Shown piece by piece: positions 25,418-35,636 of a stretch of DNA of 64,000 nucleotides. Position numbers and translations under genes: made by a program. Numbering within the stretch: the first letter of the stretch is position 1; the number at the start of each line of letters is the position of its first letter. The stretch lies in assembly GCF_003464595.1 (NCBI RefSeq), contig NZ_QRZF01000003.1:372001-436000 (forward strand), given 5' to 3'. Under the pieces are notes generated by a model that saw nothing but the letters and a program-made list of their open reading frames with translations, did no database searches and was not told the DNA's origin. The stretch is from Bacteroides intestinalis (GTDB lineage Bacteria > Bacteroidota > Bacteroidia > Bacteroidales > Bacteroidaceae).

Positions 25418-26296
25418 TTAGTAAATTGCTTTCTTACCAGCCAGCAATGTATTTTTCATCAAAGAAACAATAGTCATAGGGCCTACACCACCCGGAACAG
25501 GAGTGATAAAGGAGCATTTCGGAGCAACTTCGTCAAATTTTACATCACCAGTCAGTTTAAATCCTGATTTCTTGGTGGCATCCGGCACGCGTGTAGTGCC
25601 TACATCAATCACTACAGCTCCTTCTTTCACCATTTCTTCTTTTACAAAGTTAGGTTGTCCCAGTGCGGCGATGATGATGTCAGCTTCTTGACACTCTTTT
25701 ACGAGATCTCTACTGCGGCTATGACATACAGTTACAGTTGCATCTCCCGGATAGGCTTTTTGCATCATTAAAGCAGCCATTGGTTTGCCGACAATGTTAC
25801 TACGTCCCAATACTACGCACTTCTTACCGGAAGTCTCTATCTGGTAGCGTTTTAACAGTTCTAGGATTCCGTTGGGAGTTGCTGATACATAGCAAGGCAA
25901 TCCAATGGACATGCGTCCTACATTGATGGGATGGAAACCATCTACGTCTTTGCGATAATCAATGGTCTCAATCACTTTCTGCTCGGAGATGTGCTTGGGT
26001 AATGGAAGTTGTACAATGAACCCGTCTACATCTGCATCTTCGTTTAGTTCACGTACTTTAGCAAGAAGTTCTTCTTCCGTCACATCTGCTTCGTAACGAA
26101 TGAGACTGGATTTGAATCCGCAAACTTCGCATGCTTTTACTTTTGCAGCAACATACGTTTCACTACCACCATCGTGGCCTACGAGAATTGCTGCAAGATG
26201 AGGACGTTTGCCACCTTTCGCCACAATTTCTGCTACTTCTGCAGCAATCTCCTGTTTTACTTGTTCCGAAATTGCTTTTCCGTCAATTAGTGTCAT
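25418..26296 (-). CDS. folD: Bifunctional methylenetetrahydrofolate dehydrogenase/cyclohydrolase
   Basis: FolD of 292 residues, the normal length. It interconverts 5,10-methylene-, 5,10-methenyl- and 10-formyl-tetrahydrofolate in the cytoplasm. Signatures are the substrate motif [13 protein letters not shown] (containing YxxxK, about 45-57), [12 protein letters not shown] near 98, the NADP site [14 protein letters not shown] near 162, and the C-terminal [14 protein letters not shown]. It lies 13 nt after ffh on the same strand, and a strong terminator follows. Confidence 0.97.
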   Translation of the reverse strand: MTLIDGKAISEQVKQEIAAEVAEIVAKGGKRPHLAAILVGHDGGSETYVAAKVKACEVCGFKSSLIRYEADVTEEELLAKVRELNEDADVDGFIVQLPLPKHISEQKVIETIDYRKDVDGFHPINVGRMSIGLPCYVSATPNGILELLKRYQIETSGKKCVVLGRSNIVGKPMAALMMQKAYPGDATVTVCHSRSRDLVKECQEADIIIAALGQPNFVKEEMVKEGAVVIDVGTTRVPDATKKSGFKLTGDVKFDEVAPKCSFITPVPGGVGPMTIVSLMKNTLLAGKKAIY

Positions 26297-26309
26297 ATCA
26301 GTATTTTTA

Positions 26310-27629
26310 TTATTTCATCTTAGGCATCATTTTACCCATCTTGCTACCTGTTACCATCTTCATCATCTTACGAGTTTGATCGAATTGTTTTAACAAGCGG
26401 TTTACTTCCTGAATATTCGTACCACTACCTTTAGCAATACGTTGTCTGCGTGAACCGTTCAGAAGGGCCGGATTACTACGTTCTGCAGGGGTCATAGAAT
26501 AAATAATAGCTTCAATACTCTTGAAAGCATTGTCGTCAATATCGATGTCCTTTATAGCCTTACCTACACCCGGAATCATAGAAGCCAGATCTTTCAGGTT
26601 ACCCATCTTTTTGATTTGCGCTATCTGACTTAAGAAGTCATTGAAGTCGAACTGGTTCTTGGCAATCTTCTTTTGCAGGCGTTTAGCTTCTTCTTCGTCA
26701 TATTGCTCTTGAGCACGTTCCACCAATGAAACAATATCACCCATACCGAGGATACGGTCTGACATACGTGAAGGGTGGAATTGGTCAATGGCATCCAGCT
26801 TCTCACCTGTACCCACAAATTTGATCGGCTTGTTTACTACTGAACGGATAGAAAGAGCGGCACCACCCCGGGTATCACCATCCAACTTAGTCAGTACAAC
26901 ACCGTTAAAATCAAGACGTTCGTTAAACTCTTTTGCTGTGTTTACAGCATCCTGGCCGGTCATAGAGTCTACAACAAAAAGAATTTCGTTCGGATTGATT
27001 GCTTTTTTAATAGCAGCAATCTCATTCATCATCTCTTCGTCCACAGCCAGACGTCCGGCGGTATCGACGATTACAACATCATATCCTTTGGCTTTTGCTT
27101 CCTGAATTGCATTTTCTGCAATTTTCACCGGATTCTTACTATCCGGTTCAGAGTACATTGGAACTCCTATTTGCTCTGCTAATACGCGCAATTGTTCGAT
27201 AGCGGCAGGGCGGTATACGTCACAAGCCACCAATAACGGTTTCTTGTTCTTTTTCGTTTTTAGCATTCGTGCCAACTTACCGGAGAAAGTAGTCTTACCG
27301 GAGCCTTGCAGACCAGACATTAAGATGACAGCAGGTTTTCCTTCCAAATCAATTTCTGCAGTTTCGCCACCCATTAATTGAGTCAACTCGTCGTGCACGA
27401 TCTTCACCATTAATTGACTGGGCTTTACGGCTGTCAATACGTTTTGTCCCAATGCCTTTTCCTTAACTGTATCTGTAAAAGTTTTGGCTACTTTGTAGTT
27501 AACGTCGGCGTCTAACAGTGCTTTGCGCACATCTTTCAGGGTTTCCGCAACATTGATTTCGGTGATTTTTCCTTCACCTTTCAGAATTTTAAACGACCTT
27601 TCCAGTCTTTCGCTTAAATTATCGAACAT
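26310..27629 (-). CDS. ffh: Signal recognition particle GTPase Ffh
   Basis: Ffh of 439 residues, which binds 4.5S RNA and signal sequences and docks ribosomes at the FtsY receptor. It shows the N domain (1-90), the G domain with [15 protein letters not shown] near 103-118, DTAGR near 188 and TKLDGD near 245, and the methionine-rich M domain ending [19 protein letters not shown]. The RNA-binding [12 protein letters not shown] motif is intact. folD follows after 13 nt. Confidence 0.97.
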   Translation of the reverse strand: MFDNLSERLERSFKILKGEGKITEINVAETLKDVRKALLDADVNYKVAKTFTDTVKEKALGQNVLTAVKPSQLMVKIVHDELTQLMGGETAEIDLEGKPAVILMSGLQGSGKTTFSGKLARMLKTKKNKKPLLVACDVYRPAAIEQLRVLAEQIGVPMYSEPDSKNPVKIAENAIQEAKAKGYDVVIVDTAGRLAVDEEMMNEIAAIKKAINPNEILFVVDSMTGQDAVNTAKEFNERLDFNGVVLTKLDGDTRGGAALSIRSVVNKPIKFVGTGEKLDAIDQFHPSRMSDRILGMGDIVSLVERAQEQYDEEEAKRLQKKIAKNQFDFNDFLSQIAQIKKMGNLKDLASMIPGVGKAIKDIDIDDNAFKSIEAIIYSMTPAERSNPALLNGSRRQRIAKGSGTNIQEVNRLLKQFDQTRKMMKMVTGSKMGKMMPKMK

Positions 27630-27677
27630 GATGATATAATTACTATTTATAAATTACAAATTACTCTTATTGAGGCG

Positions 27678-27685
27678 CAAAAGTA
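27678..27685 (-). promoter_or_regulatory. -7 box of ffh-folD
   Basis: The minus strand reads TACTTTTG, matching TAnnTTTG, 48 nt before the ffh start codon. Confidence 0.55.
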
Positions 27686-27725
27686 CAAAAAATCCCTGTA
27701 TCTACCTTCTTTTGAGGCAAGAATA

Positions 27726-29690
27726 TTATTCAGTTGAGGTAGCAGGATAGGTGAAAAGAATAGTCGGTCCTTCCTTACCGTCATGAATTACCTGATAAGT
27801 ACCGCCGAAGTGTTTCAGTAATAAAAGGTTGACATCGTTACGCAAAGCAGAGTCCTGATTGGCATAATTGAGGTCTGCCAATGGAGAGTTCGTAACTTTG
27901 AAGCATAATATTTCTCCATTTTTATCTAAAGTGAATTGGAGATCACGTTCTTCTTTGAAAGATGGAGAGGGGCAAGTAAGAATACTGACGATGAGTTGCA
28001 TCATCCGGTTTGTATCAGTATAAACAATATACTCGTCAATGTCACTGTAGAAATGAATATGCAAAGTTGGATTTTGCATTTGTGCCATTCCTACGGAATC
28101 CTTGCAAAGTTGTACAATGTCATAGTCACTTAATTGGAACTTCATCATACCAGCCTCCAGACGGGATAGATCAAGAACATTGTTTACCAGACGCATTAAT
28201 TGTTCAGTGTTTTGTTGAATGATGTCCGCATATTCTTTACGGGTAGGTTCGTCAATTTCCACTTCGTTTGCAATGATTTGCGAGAAACCTAATACTCCGT
28301 TCAGAGGAACCCGGATGGCATGACTCATGTTGGACAAGAAACGGTTTTTCATTTCATTGGCCCGCTCTGTTTGACGTGTGGCTTTCTGGGTCTCTTTTTT
28401 TGAAATTTTCAATGCTTTTCGTATCCGGTTGATGCGGAGCATATAAGTGATACATAGCACAAGTATGATTCCAAGGCTCAGGAGAATACTGGTTTGTACA
28501 CGATTCCTGAGTTTTCCGCGTTCCCATACTAGTTGGTTAAGATGGTATATTTCTTTGATTTCTTCCAATTGCTTGGCTGATATGGCAGCAGTCAATGAAT
28601 CTTGAATGTGATTAGATTTTTCGTATAGTGGTAATGCTTCTGCATATTGACCCATTTCCAGCAGGATGTCAGCTTTGCGGGATAATTGTTTGGCGTACTC
28701 CGTTAATGCCGATTTAGATTGTTGCATATATATCAGAGCAGAATCCATGTGTACTAATGCATTTTGATATTTTTTAGTGTAGTGATAGTATTTGGCATAG
28801 GCATCATGATACATGGTTATGTAAGGGAGATAACTTTGCGGGGTTATGAAATCTTGTGCCTTCTCTATATAATATTGTGCAGAGTCGGTTTTTCCTATAC
28901 CTGTATAGTAGTAGGACTGGAATACTGTTGAAAATAGGTAGAGGTTGAAATAAGACTCATACATGTCAGGGTCCCAGGCTAACATTTCCTCCATTAGCTG
29001 CTTGTTTTCATCTAAATATACTTTCAGGCTTTTATAATCATTTTGGTCATTGCTGAACATAATCAGTTGTCCCAAAACATTGACTTGCGTACTGCTTGTC
29101 TTTTGCTCGGAAGCATATTTATGTGCCTTACGTAGCGCTTCTCCTTCTTCTTTCTTGCGATTGGTTTCATGATAGGCACTTGCCAGACATGAATATGCAG
29201 CTATGCATCCATCTATATTATCCAACTCTTCTGCTATCTTGAGCATTTCCAATGCTTCATTGATGGCATATTCATATTTTTCGCTATAAATATAGGTATA
29301 TATAAGCAGTTTTTGTGCGTTGAAGTACAAACGATAGTATTTCATGCGTTCAGCAATGGGTTTTACATAATCAACCAATTTACTGACGCTGTCTATTTTC
29401 TCTTTATTATAGTAATATAGAATTTTAAAATAGGTACTGCTGCAGATGTATTTAGCATTTTTTTGACGCTGCGCTTCGTTGAACATTTCTTCTGCATATT
29501 CTATATAATGCGGAGAATTCTGCTCCGTAAGCACAAGCTTTTCGAGTAGTTTTAGTCTGGTAGTGTCATGTGGAAGTGTTTGCAACTCTGTTATAAGACT
29601 ATCGGTAACAGGTGACCGTTTGATTGGTCTGTTTGCAAATATGAAAAAGAATTGTAGTAAAAGAACTACTATAAATAAGAGACGTTTCAT
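27726..29690 (-). CDS. TPR membrane protein with degenerate histidine-kinase core (pseudokinase)
   Basis: A protein of 654 residues. It has a signal or anchor helix (1-20), periplasmic TPR repeats (about 30-380), a membrane helix near 400-420 (ILLSLGIILVLCITYML), a coiled coil and a HisKA-like segment with SNMSHAIRVPLNGVLGFSQ. The His near 455 remains but the next Glu is Ala. The region after it (LVNNVLDLSRLEAGMM onward) lacks the N box, the DxGxG box and a normal G2 box, so ATP binding is unlikely. Its start overlaps the intact TPR kinase upstream by 4 bp. It probably works with that kinase, for example as a heterodimer partner. Confidence 0.82.
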   Translation of the reverse strand: MKRLLFIVVLLLQFFFIFANRPIKRSPVTDSLITELQTLPHDTTRLKLLEKLVLTEQNSPHYIEYAEEMFNEAQRQKNAKYICSSTYFKILYYYNKEKIDSVSKLVDYVKPIAERMKYYRLYFNAQKLLIYTYIYSEKYEYAINEALEMLKIAEELDNIDGCIAAYSCLASAYHETNRKKEEGEALRKAHKYASEQKTSSTQVNVLGQLIMFSNDQNDYKSLKVYLDENKQLMEEMLAWDPDMYESYFNLYLFSTVFQSYYYTGIGKTDSAQYYIEKAQDFITPQSYLPYITMYHDAYAKYYHYTKKYQNALVHMDSALIYMQQSKSALTEYAKQLSRKADILLEMGQYAEALPLYEKSNHIQDSLTAAISAKQLEEIKEIYHLNQLVWERGKLRNRVQTSILLSLGIILVLCITYMLRINRIRKALKISKKETQKATRQTERANEMKNRFLSNMSHAIRVPLNGVLGFSQIIANEVEIDEPTRKEYADIIQQNTEQLMRLVNNVLDLSRLEAGMMKFQLSDYDIVQLCKDSVGMAQMQNPTLHIHFYSDIDEYIVYTDTNRMMQLIVSILTCPSPSFKEERDLQFTLDKNGEILCFKVTNSPLADLNYANQDSALRNDVNLLLLKHFGGTYQVIHDGKEGPTILFTYPATSTE

Positions 29691-31534
29691 TCTGATACCT
29701 CCTTTCTGCTAGTTGAGACAATAGGATGGGTAAACAGGAAACGGGAACCATTCTTGTATTCGGGGTCAATCCATATTTTCCCACCGAAACGTTCCACAAT
29801 CAGTTGGCAAATGGAAAGTCCCAATCCACTACCTTGCGCATTTTCATTCAGTTTTTCGAAACGATTGAATATTGTACCCTGCTTTTCCGGAGCTATGCCG
29901 CAACCTGTATCTGATACAGCAAACAGAGCAACTTCTTCTGACTGTTTTTCTAATGAGAGAGTAATACTTCCTTCTGTGGTAAATTTGGTGGCATTAATCA
30001 GTAAGTTGATTAGTAATTGTTGAAGACGTGCTTCATCTGTATAGATTTCCAAGTTCTCTAAAGAAGTTTGGAACAGTACAGAAGCGGATGTTTGCTTTAT
30101 CTTTTCTACCGTATCCACTACATTCCGGCATATAGCTACAGCATTATTGTTAGCGAAAAGAAATTGCATTTTTCCGATTTCCAGACTAGAAAGATCTACA
30201 ACATCATCTATTAGTTTCAACAGTAAATCTGAATTCTGCTGAATGATTTCATTGCATTGTTGCCGGGTACTGATATCAATATTTGCATCCGTCAGAATAG
30301 CAGAGAAGCCGGACAAAGCATTTAGAGGCGTGCGTATTTCATGGCTCATATTCGACAGAAAAACGCTCTTGGTGCGGATGGAATTTTCTGCAATTTGCCG
30401 TGCTTTTTCCAGTTTCAGCTTGGATGCTATCAGTCGTTTGTTGATCTTACGGATGTAGAGTACCGATGCAATGGATATGCTTAAAATAAGGATACACCCC
30501 ATGATGGAATAAAACAATAACCGGTTCCGTTCGTTTTGATTATCCATTTCAAGACGGTCTACCTGATATATGGTTCGCAGCAGATTAATTTGCGAGGAGT
30601 AGTTGCGTGCATTGATAGAATCTCGTGCAGCATTGATATCTTGAAATATTTCGCATGCCTCTTTGGCTCTTCCACGTTTGGTATACAGTCGTGCCAATGA
30701 ATTCTTCATTTTCAGATATCTGTTGTAGACATTGGCGCTACTGGTACTAACGGTCAGTTCATTATATAATTTTATGGCTTGCTCGTCATCTTCGACTTGC
30801 TTGGCATATTCGGCTTGGATATATTTCAAAATAGAACTGTGAAAAAAGAAAGGATAATACTCATACCATTCTTCTGCTTCCTGAATATATTCCCGAGCTT
30901 GTTCCAGGTTATTAGTATGAAGATAATAGTAGGCTTGAAAGATATTTTCTATGAAGCGGCTATGTCGATAGTCTTTTACTTGTTCTATCTGTTCCAAATA
31001 GTCTTTAGCTTCATTCAATCGTCCCAGTCTGATAAGCGTGGGGATTAATTGGATAAGTACTTTTTCCTGTAATTTTTCGGAGTCTGCAATTTTATATAGC
31101 TTCTGCATGGCTATTTCATATTCCTCGATAGCTTCATTAGTCATGTTGGCATTGAGGTAAATATCGCCGATGGCATAATGTGATATGGCTATTCCTATAT
31201 CATATTTCATTAAGGTGGCTTGCTGTAGCATGGCATTTGCTTTTTCCAATGCTTCATTGATGTGCCCATCAGATACAAGTGCATAAGCAGCCATTTGCTG
31301 CATGAGGAACATGTGTTTATAATCCTCCTTGTTGCGAAATACGTCAACAAGTTCGTCTTCCCACTGGATGATATCATGTAATCTGACTTCTTGAGAATAG
31401 GCCAGATTATTATCCATCAGATACTCCATTAGGTGTATACGCTCATCTACCAAATCCAGATTTGCCGATTGGATGTAGGAAGTACTGTAAAATAGCATCA
31501 ACAAAAATAGTATGATCGTTTTACTGAGCCTCAC
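29687..31534 (-). CDS. TPR sensor histidine kinase
   Basis: A kinase of 615 residues. It has a signal peptide (1-23), a periplasmic TPR sensor (about 40-330), a membrane helix near 347-367 (LLFYSIMGCILILSISIASVL), and HisKA with His near 395 (NMSHEIRTPLNALSGFSAIL). The complete ATPase domain has LINLLINATKFT, DTGCGIAPEKQ and GSGLGLSICQLIVERFGG. No response regulator is adjacent. It is the first gene of a two-gene operon with a degenerate kinase of similar topology, and the operon has a paralogous counterpart at 54682-57692. Confidence 0.9.
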   Translation of the reverse strand: MRLSKTIILFLLMLFYSTSYIQSANLDLVDERIHLMEYLMDNNLAYSQEVRLHDIIQWEDELVDVFRNKEDYKHMFLMQQMAAYALVSDGHINEALEKANAMLQQATLMKYDIGIAISHYAIGDIYLNANMTNEAIEEYEIAMQKLYKIADSEKLQEKVLIQLIPTLIRLGRLNEAKDYLEQIEQVKDYRHSRFIENIFQAYYYLHTNNLEQAREYIQEAEEWYEYYPFFFHSSILKYIQAEYAKQVEDDEQAIKLYNELTVSTSSANVYNRYLKMKNSLARLYTKRGRAKEACEIFQDINAARDSINARNYSSQINLLRTIYQVDRLEMDNQNERNRLLFYSIMGCILILSISIASVLYIRKINKRLIASKLKLEKARQIAENSIRTKSVFLSNMSHEIRTPLNALSGFSAILTDANIDISTRQQCNEIIQQNSDLLLKLIDDVVDLSSLEIGKMQFLFANNNAVAICRNVVDTVEKIKQTSASVLFQTSLENLEIYTDEARLQQLLINLLINATKFTTEGSITLSLEKQSEEVALFAVSDTGCGIAPEKQGTIFNRFEKLNENAQGSGLGLSICQLIVERFGGKIWIDPEYKNGSRFLFTHPIVSTSRKEVSE

Positions 31535-31578
31535 CTGATTAATTAAATGTTTATATAATGAAATCTGATTACTTGCGA

Positions 31579-31586
31579 CAAAAATA
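31579..31586 (-). promoter_or_regulatory. -7 box of the TPR kinase/pseudokinase operon
   Basis: The minus strand reads TATTTTTG, fitting TAnnTTTG, 44 nt before the start codon and just after the rho terminator. The operon is therefore a separate transcript from rho. Confidence 0.5.
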
Positions 31587-31589
31587 AAT

Positions 31590-31627
31590 AAAAAGGGCGA
31601 GATATCCGAAAATGTCTCGCCCTTTTT
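31590..31627 (-). terminator. Intrinsic terminator of rho
   Basis: AAAAAGGGCGAGA and TCTCGCCCTTTTT form a perfect 13-bp stem with A and T tails, 49 nt after the rho stop codon. The gene for the termination factor thus ends in a factor-independent terminator. Confidence 0.85.
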
Positions 31628-31675
31628 GTATATATAATCCTATTTATTGTTGATTTTGTTTTTTTAGCTGTGGTT

Positions 31676-33745
31676 TTAGCTATTCATGCTCATTAGGAAC
31701 TCGTCATTATCTTTGGTTTTTTCCATGCGGTCTTTCACAAAGTCCATAGCTTCAATCGGATTCATGTCAGCCAGATATTTGCGGAGTATCCACATACGAT
31801 CCAACGTTTGCTTGTCTTGCAGCAAGTCGTCACGACGGGTGCTGGAAGCAACAATATTGACAGCTGGGAAGATGCGTTTGTTAGACAGGTTGCGGTCGAG
31901 CTGCAATTCCATGTTACCTGTACCCTTGAATTCTTCGAAGATAACTTCATCCATCTTGGAACCTGTATCAATCAAGGCAGTAGCAAGAATAGTGAGCGAA
32001 CCACCGTTTTCAATATTACGGGCAGCTCCGAAGAAGCGTTTGGGCTTATGAAGTGCATTGGCGTCCACACCACCGGAAAGTACTTTACCGGAAGCCGGAG
32101 ATACTGTATTGTAAGCACGTGCCAAACGTGTAATTGAATCCAGGAAGATCACTACGTCATGACCGCATTCTACCAGTCTTTTGGCTTTTTCCAGCACAAT
32201 ACCGGCGATTTTTACGTGGCGTTCGGCAGGTTCGTCAAAAGTGGAAGCAATGACCTCAGCATTTACGGTGCGTGCCATGTCGGTTACTTCTTCCGGGCGT
32301 TCGTCGATAAGTAACATAATCATGTAGACTTCCGGATGATTTGCTGCGATAGCATTGGCTATATCTTTCATCAAGATGGTCTTACCGGTTTTAGGTTGTG
32401 CCACGATCAATGCACGCTGGCCTTTACCGATAGGAGCAAAGAGGTCTACTACACGAGCAGACATAGAGTCTGAATAGCCACCTTTGCACAATCTGAATTT
32501 TTCGTCGGGGAATAATGGCGTGAGATGCTCAAATGGTACGCGGTCACGTACGAAAGCCGGGTCACGTCCATTGATTTTTCCCACTTTTACTAATGGGAAA
32601 TATTTCTCACCTTCTTTAGGAGGACGGATTACACCCTCTACAACATCACCGGTTTTCAGACCAAACAGTTTGATTTGAGATTGAGATACATAAATATCAT
32701 CCGGTGAAGAAAGGTAATTATAGTCGGAAGAACGAAGGAATCCGTAACCATCCTGCATGATTTCCAGTACGCCTGTACCGGTCAGGATATCGTCAAATTC
32801 GTATACTTTTTCACGTTCAACTACAGGTCTGCGTTCGGGGACAGGAGAATAATTCTCATTGTTGGCATTCGGTTGTGCCGGACGCTGCTGTTGTACGGGA
32901 CGTGGGTTGTTGTTCCGGTTGTTATTATTGTTGTTGTTATTATTGTAAGGGGTATTATTATTGTTGTCTCGGGGACGAAGGCGTGGACGTTGATTGGCAG
33001 GAACAGATTCAACTACAGGAACTGCGGGTGTTTCAGCTTTAGTTGCTTCAAACTTACCGAGAAGTTCAGAAGGCAGTTCTACTTTCTCGGTCGGAAGGTC
33101 TTCGATAGGGATGAAGTCATCTTCGGGTTCTGACAGGATAGGGCTGTCTTCCACTACGACTTTCTTGATAACTTTAGGCGCTTCTGTTTCAAAATTCAAT
33201 TCGGGCTCAGCTTTCTTAGGCTCTTCCTTCTTTGCAACAGGTACGGGTGCGGGTATGGGAGCTTTTTCTTCTACCTTAGCTTTACGCGGACGTCCCGGTT
33301 TACGCTTCGTTGAGTTAGGCGTTTCAGCTTTTTCAGGAGCTGCTGTAGCTGCTACAGCTACTTCTTTTTCCGCTACCGGCGCTTTAGGTGCCTCTGCTAC
33401 CGGTGCTTTTACTGCTTCTGCTACCGGTTGTACTTTAGCGGCTGCTACTGAAGCTTCAGCTTTTGCCTTAGTGAGATCGCCGTTTTTGTTGGCGGTAAAG
33501 ACTTTGTCAGTACTCTCTTTTTTTACGGTTACGCGGGTACGTTTCTGTTGTCTGTCCACTTTACGCTCTTCTTTCAGCTTTTCAGCAGCAACCTTTTTGG
33601 TAGCACCTGCGATGGCTTGTTCATCAAGTATCTTGTAAACAAGTTCTTCTTTTTTTAGTGAGTCTGTCTTTTTAATACCCAGTTCTTGGGCAATAGATTG
33701 AAGTTCCGACAAATTTTTGTCGTTCAATTGAATGATATTATACAT
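31676..33745 (-). CDS. rho: Transcription termination factor Rho with long disordered insertion
   Basis: Rho of 689 residues against about 420 in E. coli. Residues 1-45 form the Rho_N helical domain. Residues about 50-330 are low-complexity, first Ala/Pro/Lys/Glu-rich and then with Asn runs and QQQRPAQP. The cold-shock RNA-binding domain follows ([20 protein letters not shown]), and then the hexameric ATPase with Walker A QPKTGKT near 453 and [13 protein letters not shown]. The core is intact. Similar insertions are typical of Bacteroides Rho, and that of B. thetaiotaomicron has been reported to drive phase separation. The 5' leader is about 180 nt, leaving room for autoregulation. Confidence 0.96.
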   Translation of the reverse strand: MYNIIQLNDKNLSELQSIAQELGIKKTDSLKKEELVYKILDEQAIAGATKKVAAEKLKEERKVDRQQKRTRVTVKKESTDKVFTANKNGDLTKAKAEASVAAAKVQPVAEAVKAPVAEAPKAPVAEKEVAVAATAAPEKAETPNSTKRKPGRPRKAKVEEKAPIPAPVPVAKKEEPKKAEPELNFETEAPKVIKKVVVEDSPILSEPEDDFIPIEDLPTEKVELPSELLGKFEATKAETPAVPVVESVPANQRPRLRPRDNNNNTPYNNNNNNNNNRNNNPRPVQQQRPAQPNANNENYSPVPERRPVVEREKVYEFDDILTGTGVLEIMQDGYGFLRSSDYNYLSSPDDIYVSQSQIKLFGLKTGDVVEGVIRPPKEGEKYFPLVKVGKINGRDPAFVRDRVPFEHLTPLFPDEKFRLCKGGYSDSMSARVVDLFAPIGKGQRALIVAQPKTGKTILMKDIANAIAANHPEVYMIMLLIDERPEEVTDMARTVNAEVIASTFDEPAERHVKIAGIVLEKAKRLVECGHDVVIFLDSITRLARAYNTVSPASGKVLSGGVDANALHKPKRFFGAARNIENGGSLTILATALIDTGSKMDEVIFEEFKGTGNMELQLDRNLSNKRIFPAVNIVASSTRRDDLLQDKQTLDRMWILRKYLADMNPIEAMDFVKDRMEKTKDNDEFLMSMNS

Positions 33746-33935
33746 ACAGTATATATGTGAATGGTTTAAAATTTCTTTTGTTATTGGACAGATATGTTCA
33801 CACGGCTGCGGTTGTCGTCACAAGCAACGTGGCAAATATACCTTTATTTAATATAATGATTATGGGATATTTATTATTGAACCGGAAAACTGTTAGCTAC
33901 CCGCACTTAGGAGTTTACAGAATGTTTCAACGGCG

Positions 33936-33943
33936 CAAAGGTA
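33936..33943 (-). promoter_or_regulatory. -7 box of rho
   Basis: The minus strand reads TACCTTTG, a good Bacteroides -7 box, 190 nt before the rho start codon. The long leader holds no other gene. Confidence 0.55.
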
Positions 33944-33996
33944 ATAAATATTTTTGGTTTCATAAACAATTCGTCTTTTTTTTAATTTTAAAACTT

Positions 33997-34004
33997 TATC
34001 TTTG
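33997..34004 (+). promoter_or_regulatory. -7 box of the flavodoxin/ferredoxin gene
   Basis: TATCTTTG fits TAnnTTTG and lies 31 nt upstream of the start codon at 34036. It supports that start over longer in-frame extensions, which would begin upstream of the promoter. Confidence 0.6.
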
Positions 34005-34035
34005 CTTGATAAACCAAGAAAAAGCGCATATATTT

Positions 34036-34866
34036 ATGGATATAAACGAAGTTCATTTCATCTATTTTTCGCCTACTCGTACATCTAAACAAGTTGGTGA
34101 GGCAATTGTTCGCGGAACAGGACTAACAAATGTTGTTACTACGAATTTAACACTGCATGCTGCTGAGGTAGATATTCCGGAGAATACACTGACTCTTATT
34201 GCTGTGCCGGTGTATGGCGGCAAGGTAGCTCCTTTGGCTATGGAGCGGTTGCAGAGCATTCGTGCATCGGGATCTCCGGTTGTGCTGGTAGTAGTTTATG
34301 GTAACCGCGCGTATGAAAAGGCTTTGATAGAATTGGATGCATTTGCTTCTGCCCAGGGTTTCAAAGTTATTGCCGGGGCTACTTTTGTGGGAGAACATTC
34401 ATATAGTACAGAACAAAATCCAATAGCCCCAGGGCGTCCGGATGCAAATGATTTGCAATATGCGGAGGAATTTGGTGCGAAGATATGGACGAAAATAAAT
34501 GCTGCCGTTGATATGGAACACTTGTATCCGGTAGATGTGAACCGTATTCAGCGCCCGCGCCAGCCTTTTCTGCCTTTGTTCAAGTTTCTGCGCCGGGTGA
34601 TAAAGTTGCGTAAAAGTGGTGTTCCTTTGCCGCGTGTACCGGAAGTGAATGCGGAACTTTGCACGCATTGTGGTGTTTGCGCTGTACATTGTCCTTCGGG
34701 AGCTATTCTGAAAGGTGACGAATGTAATACGATTGCCGAAAAGTGCATAAAGTGTTGCGCATGCGTCAAAGGATGTTCGTTCAAGGCGCGGACGTATGAT
34801 ACCCCGTTTGCTTCATTGCTTTCAGACTGCTTTGTGCGGCAGAAAGAGGACCGGATTATTTTATAG
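34036..34866 (+). CDS. EFR1-type flavodoxin/ferredoxin fusion
   Basis: A protein of 276 residues combining an N-terminal flavodoxin-like FMN domain (HFIYFSPTRTSKQVGEAIV, then VPVYGGKVAPLA) with two C-terminal 4Fe-4S clusters: CTHCGVCAVHC and CIKCCACVKGC, both in the CxxCxxCxxxC spacing. It is a cytoplasmic electron carrier of the EFR1 type, and its donor and acceptor are unknown. I start it at the ATG at 34036, where the flavodoxin fold begins and a promoter precedes. It is a single gene 89 nt before the second two-component operon. Confidence 0.9.
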   Translation: MDINEVHFIYFSPTRTSKQVGEAIVRGTGLTNVVTTNLTLHAAEVDIPENTLTLIAVPVYGGKVAPLAMERLQSIRASGSPVVLVVVYGNRAYEKALIELDAFASAQGFKVIAGATFVGEHSYSTEQNPIAPGRPDANDLQYAEEFGAKIWTKINAAVDMEHLYPVDVNRIQRPRQPFLPLFKFLRRVIKLRKSGVPLPRVPEVNAELCTHCGVCAVHCPSGAILKGDECNTIAEKCIKCCACVKGCSFKARTYDTPFASLLSDCFVRQKEDRIIL

Positions 34867-34923
34867 CTTTAATCCTACATGCAATAAACTCCTTTCATTC
34901 AGAATTTCTACAGAATTCTCCGA

Positions 34924-34931
34924 TACATTTG
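34924..34931 (+). promoter_or_regulatory. -7 box of the second two-component operon, with a short repeat upstream
   Basis: TACATTTG fits TAnnTTTG and lies 24 nt before the regulator start codon. Just upstream, CAGAATT occurs at 34900 and again at 34911, an 11-bp direct repeat that could be an autoregulatory site. Confidence 0.5.
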
Positions 34932-34955
34932 TGTCTGTATTTAAAATTAGGAACT

Positions 34956-35636
34956 ATGAAATTATTGATAGTAGAGGATGAACATGAATTGTCCGACAGT
35001 ATTGTGAGCTTTCTGTGTCGGGAAGATTATCTGTGCGAACAAGCCTTTTCCTTTGCTGAGGCTGCCATGAAGGTAGAACTCTACGAATATGACTGTATCT
35101 TGCTGGATTTAATGCTTCCCGGAGGAAATGGATTGGATGTGCTGCGAAAAATAAAAAGTACATCGCCTCAGACGGGAGTCATCATTGTGTCGGCAAAGGA
35201 TTCTTTAGACGATAAAGTGGCGGGACTGAAGATCGGTGCGGACGATTATTTAGCCAAGCCTTTTCATCTGCCGGAATTGAGTATGCGTATTTTTGCTTTG
35301 TTGAGGAGGAAATGTTTTACGAACAGCAACACTTTACAGAATGGTCCGATAAGTATTGATTTGCTTGGTAAGGTAGTTAGTGTCGGAACTGTCACACTCG
35401 ATTTGACCAAAACAGAATATGAACTTCTGTTATTCCTCATTGAAAACCGTCGTCGTGTTGTTTCTAAGAGCGCATTGGCCGAACATCTTAGCGGGGACAT
35501 GGCGGATATGATGAATGACTTTAACTTCGTCTATGCCCACATCAAAAACTTAAAAGCGAAAATGGCGGATGTGGGTATGGCAGATTGCATTAAAACATAT
35601 TATGGAACCGGATATAAATGGGCTATAGAATCATGA
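34956..35636 (+). CDS. OmpR-family response regulator
   Basis: A response regulator of 226 residues, with the receiver acceptor Asp at 51 (CILLDLMLPGGNGLDVL), Lys in YLAKPFHLPEL near 103, and a winged-helix DNA-binding domain with LTKTEYELLLFLIENRRRVVS. The start at 34956 follows the promoter and gives the usual MKLLIVEDE N-terminus. Its stop codon overlaps the kinase start as ATGA. The likely target is the receptor-phosphatase operon downstream, whose upstream region carries a 22-bp repeat array. Confidence 0.93.
   Translation: MKLLIVEDEHELSDSIVSFLCREDYLCEQAFSFAEAAMKVELYEYDCILLDLMLPGGNGLDVLRKIKSTSPQTGVIIVSAKDSLDDKVAGLKIGADDYLAKPFHLPELSMRIFALLRRKCFTNSNTLQNGPISIDLLGKVVSVGTVTLDLTKTEYELLLFLIENRRRVVSKSALAEHLSGDMADMMNDFNFVYAHIKNLKAKMADVGMADCIKTYYGTGYKWAIES

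Noticed and set aside
27726..29690. Pseudogene status of the degenerate TPR kinase
   Set aside because: The frame is full length without stops or frameshifts, and the same kind of degeneration occurs in the parallel operon at 55761, which argues for a maintained function.
33757..34035. In-frame N-terminal extension of the flavodoxin/ferredoxin protein by 93 residues
   Set aside because: It would start upstream of a good -7 box and encodes no recognisable domain; the flavodoxin fold starts right at the ATG at 34036.
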